Source of the DNA: an uncultured Eubacterium sp.
GTDB lineage: Bacteria; Bacillota; Clostridia; Lachnospirales; Lachnospiraceae
DNA length: 64,000 nt
Assembly (NCBI GenBank): GCA_910589595.1
Contig: CAJUTM010000006.1
Coordinates: 1 to 64,000 of the forward strand
Direction: 5' to 3'
Positions 60,901 through 64,000 of this stretch are shown piece by piece; position 1 is the stretch's first letter; every line of letters starts with the position of its first letter. A program made the position numbers and the translations under genes. A model generated the notes under the pieces. It was not told where the DNA came from, searched no databases, and saw only the letters and a list, made by a program, of their open reading frames with translations.

Positions 60901-61303
60901 AATAACGATTACATTTAGCAGACAGTATGCGGCATTTAATTTCTATCTGCCGGATAATGCGCAGAATTATTACAGTAATTATAAATCTGTTGTTCTTACC
61001 TATACGAGTGAGGGAGGGGATTTAGGTCATGCCCTTTACGATACGGATATGGAAGGAATCGGTGGAAATCCCGAAGCCGGAAAACATCCGGACTGGGGCA
61101 GAAAGGTTACGGCGTCACCGGACGAAAAGAAGACACTTGTTATCAATGTCACACCGGATTGCAAGGGCGGATGTATCCGAGGTTTGCAAATATTTAATCC
61201 GAATGAGATGGCGGAAGGACAGACGATTACCATAACGATACATGCGATTCGCTTCTGCGATAAAGAAAATCCGACGGAAGAGGACTATTTAGTAACGGGC
61301 TGA
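57908..61303 (+). CDS. Secreted modular GH10 endo-xylanase with CBM22/4_9-like domain and duplicated C-terminal modules
   Basis: A 1131-residue exported enzyme. Order: signal peptide (about 1-31); very basic BIG2-like domain (about 32-112); Thr/Ser/Ala linker (about 113-237); CBM22/CBM4_9-like sandwich (about 240-378, with YTVQGYVKSDAAEDTFKC and ESFYIDEVSI); GH10 barrel (about 385-750). The glutamates are in YAWDVANEYF (acid/base) and QITELDVGC (nucleophile). A Thr/Pro linker and two near-identical modules (about 779-950 and 958-1131) follow; each contains YLPDNAQNYYS and C-x3-C plus GLQIFNPN and matches the repeats in the protein at 29889-33560. AAAGGA precedes the ATG (57908 or 57911). araD follows within 38 bp. 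Confidence 0.95.
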   Translation: MMNSGRKTKLALLLCFALMLSMFSSPEQLMAKKVKLKLNKKKVTLYVGKSVRLKVKGTKKKAKWKSNKKKVATVTSKGKVKAKKKGKARITAKIGKKKLVCRVTVKNKKITNTDSTAAAGDSQGLQSGGNSTATPTGGAPTGSTDGAISTATATSTSTTTSTSTATSTATATSTSTTTSTSTATSTSTATSTSTATSTSTATSTSTATSTSTATSTSTATSTATATSAATDNPSEIPKVPALSTKVSFDNGTDGFVAAGKAGVQLNENGYQGNCLAVENRTAATDGVVYAAEKDVVAGGSYTVQGYVKSDAAEDTFKCLYQFGDGTADIKEFTSVAVSGEWVKFRGTFTVPANFTKLDILFQTTGTESFYIDEVSISEIVSIKDTYDSVFGIMGTCINPDQLRDAETMKYVKNHYSSVTLENDMKPDYILTSWRPAIDTSSARTKTGDYVIPDSYKESKVPALNYDTVDEVLKIAKANGIKVRYHVLVWHAQSPEWFFKEDYSKEESAAYVSEEVMYARMEMYIRSVIHHVYTVDGGAYKDVVYAWDVANEYFSNTPDENWSAVFGNREGNLNNKPPFIKKAFEIAHDELGKFALADSVSLFYNDFNTYMTTDKIIEMIHYINSDQKVCDGIGMQSHLGVTLPSVDWYVETVKKFAQEGFEVQITELDVGCKEELLETDVTAAYEEQAQYVGELTEKLIELQKTMDYPITGMTWWGMYDGRSWRENHVLMFDSSLYDAKPSYFAFIEAAGEVEKPLPTSTPDVTAEPTADVTAEPTEVPKYTPPAETAPPLVGYDFTDESTYHNESPSGATSTVNDDGSITITFTGQYAAFNFYLPDNAQNYYSDYKSVALTYTSEGGDLGHALYDTDMKGIGGDANAGKHPDWGKKVTASPDEKKTLVFNVTPDCKGGCIRGLQIFNPNEMTEGQKITITIYAIKFCDKENPTEDDLKLPSDSTEEPKYTPPAETAPPVASYDFTDESTYHNESPGGGTSKVNDDGSITITFSRQYAAFNFYLPDNAQNYYSNYKSVVLTYTSEGGDLGHALYDTDMEGIGGNPEAGKHPDWGRKVTASPDEKKTLVINVTPDCKGGCIRGLQIFNPNEMAEGQTITITIHAIRFCDKENPTEEDYLVTG
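58454..58579 (+). repeat. Seven tandem 18-bp repeats in the xylanase linker
   Basis: Seven uninterrupted copies of GCGACRTCCACWTCRACA (the last copy slightly diverged) encode (Ala-Thr-Ser-Thr-Ser-Thr)n of the linker between the BIG2-like and CBM22-like domains. Flanking sequence is a degenerate continuation. Such arrays are prone to copy-number change in multiples of six residues without shifting the frame. Confidence 0.85.
60242..60760 (+). repeat. C-terminal module repeat, copy 1
   Basis: A unit of about 520 bp encoding KYTPPAETAPP through the FCDKENPTE tail. It is highly similar at DNA level to the unit at 60779-61290, so the duplication is recent or is kept alike by gene conversion. The encoded module also has three relatives in the gene at 29889-33560. 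Confidence 0.8.
60779..61290 (+). repeat. C-terminal module repeat, copy 2
   Basis: Second copy of the roughly 520-bp unit, beginning again with codons for KYTPPAETAPP and ending FCDKENPTEED just before the stop of the xylanase gene. Confidence 0.8.
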
Positions 61304-61341
61304 TACTTACAAGCGAATTTAATAAAAATGGAGGAGACATT

Positions 61342-62037
61342 ATGTTAGAACAATTAAAAAAAGAAGTTTATGAAGCAAATATGGAGCTGCAGCAAAAGGG
61401 AATGGTAATTTACACATGGGGAAATGTAAGCGGTATTGACCGTGAAAATAACTATGTAGTTATTAAACCGAGTGGTGTTGAATATGACGAACTGAAACCG
61501 GAAGATATGGTTGTCGTTGATTTTGAGCAGAACGTCATTGAGGGAAAATACCGTCCGTCTTCGGATACGGCCACTCATATTGAACTGTACAAAGCCTATC
61601 CGTCGCTTGCCGGAGTAGTACATACACATTCTACATGGGCAGTCACCTTTGCACAGGCAGGGATGTCCATTCCGGCATTGGGAACAACACACGCAGATTA
61701 CTTTTATGGCGATATTCCATGTACAAGGGATTTAACAGCAGAAGAGATTAACCTCGACTATGAGAGGAATACCGGCGTTGTCATTATTGAGACGATTGGA
61801 GATAAAGACCCGTTGGAAGTGCCGGGCATTGTCGTGAAGAACCACGGCCCGTTTTCGTGGGGCACTTCTCCGGCAAATGCAGTATATAATGCAGTCGTAC
61901 TCGATAAGGTAGCGGAAATGGCACATCATACGCTGACGCTCAATCCGCGCGTAAAGCGCGCACCGCAATATTTGATGGATAAGCATTATTTCAGAAAACA
62001 CGGAGCTAACGCTTATTATGGACAGGATAACCTTTAA
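61342..62037 (+). CDS. araD: L-ribulose-5-phosphate 4-epimerase
   Basis: A 231-residue class II aldolase-fold enzyme converting L-ribulose 5-phosphate to D-xylulose 5-phosphate, the last step of arabinose entry into the pentose phosphate pathway. It shows TWGNVSGIDR, KPSGVEYDEL, SSDTATHIELYKAYP, the zinc ligands in VVHTHSTWAV and the later histidine in KNHGPFSWG. Length equals that of characterised AraD. GGAGGAGA precedes the ATG. It starts 38 bp after the GH10 xylanase, probably on the same transcript, tying arabinose catabolism to arabinoxylan cleavage. araA and araB are not in the window. Confidence 0.95.
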   Translation: MLEQLKKEVYEANMELQQKGMVIYTWGNVSGIDRENNYVVIKPSGVEYDELKPEDMVVVDFEQNVIEGKYRPSSDTATHIELYKAYPSLAGVVHTHSTWAVTFAQAGMSIPALGTTHADYFYGDIPCTRDLTAEEINLDYERNTGVVIIETIGDKDPLEVPGIVVKNHGPFSWGTSPANAVYNAVVLDKVAEMAHHTLTLNPRVKRAPQYLMDKHYFRKHGANAYYGQDNL

Positions 62038-62755
62038 TCAGGCTGCCGCAAGAATTTTAGGCAGAGAGCATGAAGAACACGGAATCGGAACGCTTGGGGA
62101 GAAAACATTGCATGCCATAATTAAAAATTATGTGGAACCGGATGAGGACTACCATGAGGTTCCACTGGAGGGATATGTGGCGGATGTTTATCGGGAAGGG
62201 CATGTCATTGAGATACAGACGGCTAATTTCAACACAATGCGCAGAAAGTTAGCGACCTTTCTTCCCCTCTTTCCAGTGACGATTGTCTATCCGATACCGG
62301 CAACTAAATGGCTGCGCTGGATAGACGAAGAGACGGGCGAAGTGACGGAACGCCGCAAGTCGCCAAAAAGAGGTACGCCGCAGGCTATATTTCGTGAGTT
62401 GTATAAAATTAAAAATTTTTTAAGCGAGCCGAATTTGTCCATTCACATATTAATGATTGATATGGAGGAGTTTCGGCTCCTTAACGGTTGGAGCAAAGAC
62501 CGCAAAAAAGGTTCCTGCCGCCATGACCGGGTACCAGTCGGACTGGTAGAAGAGCTTCATTTAGAAAGAGTGGAAGATTACCGGATGCTGATACCGCCCG
62601 AATTGGAACAATTTGATTCGAAAGAGTATGCAAAAGCCTGCCGTATTACGGTAAAGCACGCGCAAATAGCACTGAATATATTATATTATCTGGGCGTCGT
62701 GGAACGAGTAGGCAAAAGGGGGAACAGTTTTTTATATGAGGTCACGGATGGATAG
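62018..62755 (+). CDS. Uncharacterised protein with a PD-(D/E)XK-like segment
   Basis: A 245-residue protein that overlaps araD by 20 nt. The N-terminal half contains PLEGYVADVYREGHVIEIQT, a D-x(n)-E-x-Q arrangement that resembles the PD-(D/E)XK nuclease core with Gln in place of Lys. It is followed by a helix with FNTMRRKLATFLP. The C-terminal third (about 190-245) looks like a winged helix (AQIALNILYYLGVVERVGKR). I recall similar proteins annotated only as DUF8091; no activity is known to me. The ribosome site is weak, so translation may be coupled to araD. Confidence 0.7.
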   Translation: MDRITFNQAAARILGREHEEHGIGTLGEKTLHAIIKNYVEPDEDYHEVPLEGYVADVYREGHVIEIQTANFNTMRRKLATFLPLFPVTIVYPIPATKWLRWIDEETGEVTERRKSPKRGTPQAIFRELYKIKNFLSEPNLSIHILMIDMEEFRLLNGWSKDRKKGSCRHDRVPVGLVEELHLERVEDYRMLIPPELEQFDSKEYAKACRITVKHAQIALNILYYLGVVERVGKRGNSFLYEVTDG

Positions 62756-63800
62756 AATGATTGAGTATTGCCTGCATAATGCCAATCCGTCTATTGTTTA
62801 TCGTATCAGGAAAGATATTTTGCAGGATATCAGCAAGGAAGAGGAAAACAGGCTACAAGAGAAAATAATGTCAGAAAAAATTATTATCTCTATTTTAGAT
62901 TGTCAAAAGGAAAACGGTTGGCTTGGAAATGGTTTTCATGGTTCGAACAAAAATGCAGGACAGTTTACAAATATGGAGGCAGGAGTTAAATATCTTGCAG
63001 AAAAAGGGGTGAAACAGGATTCAGATGTTTTAAAAAGGGCAATGACAGCATTTAAAGAACTTCCCAATACAGATGCCTGTTATAGGGGGATGTGGAATAT
63101 AGACGACGAATTTAAGTATGCAGCGAATGGAGGGAATCTTTTCCGCTGTGCATGTATTGCCCGTGCAGGATGGGAAAGTTTTATCGATATTTCGCCACAA
63201 ATTGATTTATCATTGGAATCATTTTACAGAGTATTAGAAGTAGATTCAATTTTAGATATTACCCGTTTAGTGAAAAAAGGAACGAGACGAGTATTTAATG
63301 ATTTTGAAAAATGGCCGTGCCGTTATCATCTGGATATTTTGGCACATACAAATTGCTGGAAGAATGAAAAAAATAGTAAAATTCTGGCAGAGGCAGTTCG
63401 TAAAATGATGCGTACGGATTGTAAGGAACTTATTGGTCTTACGGCCGATTCATGGGTGGGATATGTTCTTGGTACGTGTGGTTGTTTTCCATCACAGGGG
63501 TTTAAACTTATGGATGTGGAAAATGGTCTTGCGTATTATCATTTGGAATACCTTATATGGCTTGCCAAATGTGGTGTTATAAAATATCTTTCAGGTTTGC
63601 AGAATATGGTAGAAACAATTTATGGCTGTGTGAACGAAGAGGGAATTTGTGAAATCCCCGTGCATGACTATTTATTTAAAGATTGGGGAACTTATGCAGG
63701 CCTGCAATTAGAAGTTGATTGGAGGTCAAAAACCAGAAAAAACTGTGATATTACTTTTCGGGCATTACAATTATGCTATTATTCTGGTTTGGATTTTTAG
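62748..63800 (+). CDS. Uncharacterised alpha-helical protein
   Basis: A 350-residue cytosolic protein of mostly helices, not recognised with confidence. Repeated motifs such as ENGWLGNGFHG, DACYRGMWNIDDEF, CGCFPSQGFKLMD and WGTYAGLQLEVDW hint at an alpha/alpha-toroid (prenyltransferase- or squalene-cyclase-like) fold, but catalytic motifs are absent. GAGGT 5 nt upstream favours the ATG at 62748 over 62736. It overlaps the preceding gene by 8 nt and so belongs to the araD operon. Confidence 0.68.
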   Translation: MDRMIEYCLHNANPSIVYRIRKDILQDISKEEENRLQEKIMSEKIIISILDCQKENGWLGNGFHGSNKNAGQFTNMEAGVKYLAEKGVKQDSDVLKRAMTAFKELPNTDACYRGMWNIDDEFKYAANGGNLFRCACIARAGWESFIDISPQIDLSLESFYRVLEVDSILDITRLVKKGTRRVFNDFEKWPCRYHLDILAHTNCWKNEKNSKILAEAVRKMMRTDCKELIGLTADSWVGYVLGTCGCFPSQGFKLMDVENGLAYYHLEYLIWLAKCGVIKYLSGLQNMVETIYGCVNEEGICEIPVHDYLFKDWGTYAGLQLEVDWRSKTRKNCDITFRALQLCYYSGLDF

Positions 63801-63872
63801 TTGGAGTCTTTAATTTAACGAAACGGCAGAGGTGTTTTTGCATGATACTTGAAATTTGTTGGGGAGGAGATA

Positions 63873-63893
63873 AAAAAGGAATGACTCCTTTTT
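63873..63893. terminator. Bidirectional terminator
   Basis: AAAAAGGA (63873-63880) pairs with TCCTTTTT (63886-63893) around the loop ATGAC. It lies between the araD operon and a gene coming from the right, and partly overlaps the stop codon of that gene. Confidence 0.7.
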
Positions 63894-64000
63894 ATGAATC
63901 CCGCTCCCTTGAAAGTGTCACGGTATCTTGAAGAACTTCCTGCCTGCCGTTCCGAAAACGGATAACAATAGAATATGTGCCGCTATACATTTCCGTAAAA
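63892..64000 (-). CDS. C-terminal end of an unidentified gene (partial)
   Basis: An open frame enters from the right edge on the minus strand and ends at TAA (63894-63892). The visible 35 residues include MYSGTYSIVIRFRNGRQEV and the terminal LSRERDS, a beta-strand-like pattern. Position next to a terminator supports a real 3' end, but the fragment is too short to identify. Confidence 0.45.
   Translation of the reverse strand, partial: FTEMYSGTYSIVIRFRNGRQEVLQDTVTLSRERDS

Overview
The window reads as chromosomal DNA of a fibre-degrading anaerobe of the Clostridia, most likely family Lachnospiraceae. The grounds are strong AGGAGG-type ribosome binding sites, frequent TTG/GTG starts, Gram-positive lipoprotein and secretion signals, a meso-diaminopimelate dehydrogenase, several chemoreceptor/GGDEF-type sensors, and a large set of xylan-degrading enzymes with lysine-rich BIG2-like N-termini. 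The genus cannot be fixed from the sequence alone.

Layout. 72-722: seven tRNA genes (Asp, Val, Thr, Tyr, initiator Met, Phe, Lys) closed by a terminator. 796-12927: housekeeping and transport genes: a GNAT enzyme, a MATE exporter, a chemoreceptor, a polar amino-acid ABC importer whose binding protein looks circularly permuted, nitroreductase, diguanylate cyclase, MTA/SAH nucleosidase, a PHP phosphatase and DAP dehydrogenase. A 132-bp multi-hairpin insert flanked by 13-bp direct repeats lies just ahead of the PHP gene. 13032-14975: a second chemoreceptor broken by one in-frame TGA. 15173-18438: intracellular DUF5605-type glycosidase and GH43 xylosidase. 18589-20264: an AbiE toxin-antitoxin pair with an inverted repeat bracketing its promoter. 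20429-25789: divergent GH10 xylanase and CE1 esterase around a palindromic operator, then a lipoprotein and two minor genes. 26020-29807: a two-component system, an unknown membrane protein and a VanY-like carboxypeptidase. 29889-41005: a very large secreted multi-module protein with no recognisable catalytic domain, a GH98 enzyme, an intracellular GH115 glucuronidase, a small unknown protein and a WYL regulator.

41005-48671 is an AT-rich accessory island. It starts in an endonuclease/exonuclease/phosphatase gene whose 3' part has been replaced by what looks like the C-terminus of an IS transposase. It carries (i) a tight four-gene operon not recognised as any named system: a membrane protein with an HNH-like motif, a small membrane protein sharing its C-terminal tail, a tail-anchored coiled-coil protein and a CbxX/SpoVK-type AAA+ ATPase; (ii) a short, apparently structured transcription unit of about 160 nt; and (iii) an AbiL/RloAB-type ATPase-RloB pair behind a perfect consensus promoter. 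The four-gene operon is the best candidate here for an undescribed system.

48695-63800: a membrane protein, a cysteine-cluster protein, a pRiA4b ORF3-like protein, a membrane protein, a secreted GH115, an AEC transporter, a modular secreted GH10 xylanase with two C-terminal copies of the module also found three times in the 29889-33560 protein, then araD and two uncharacterised genes. A minus-strand gene runs off the right edge.

Working together, the carbohydrate genes could take glucuronoarabinoxylan apart. Secreted GH10s and GH98 would cut the backbone, the CE1 enzyme and secreted GH115 would remove ester and glucuronyl side groups, and intracellular GH115, GH43 and DUF5605 enzymes would finish imported oligosaccharides. 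AraD would feed arabinose carbon to the pentose phosphate pathway. No sugar importer is encoded in the window.
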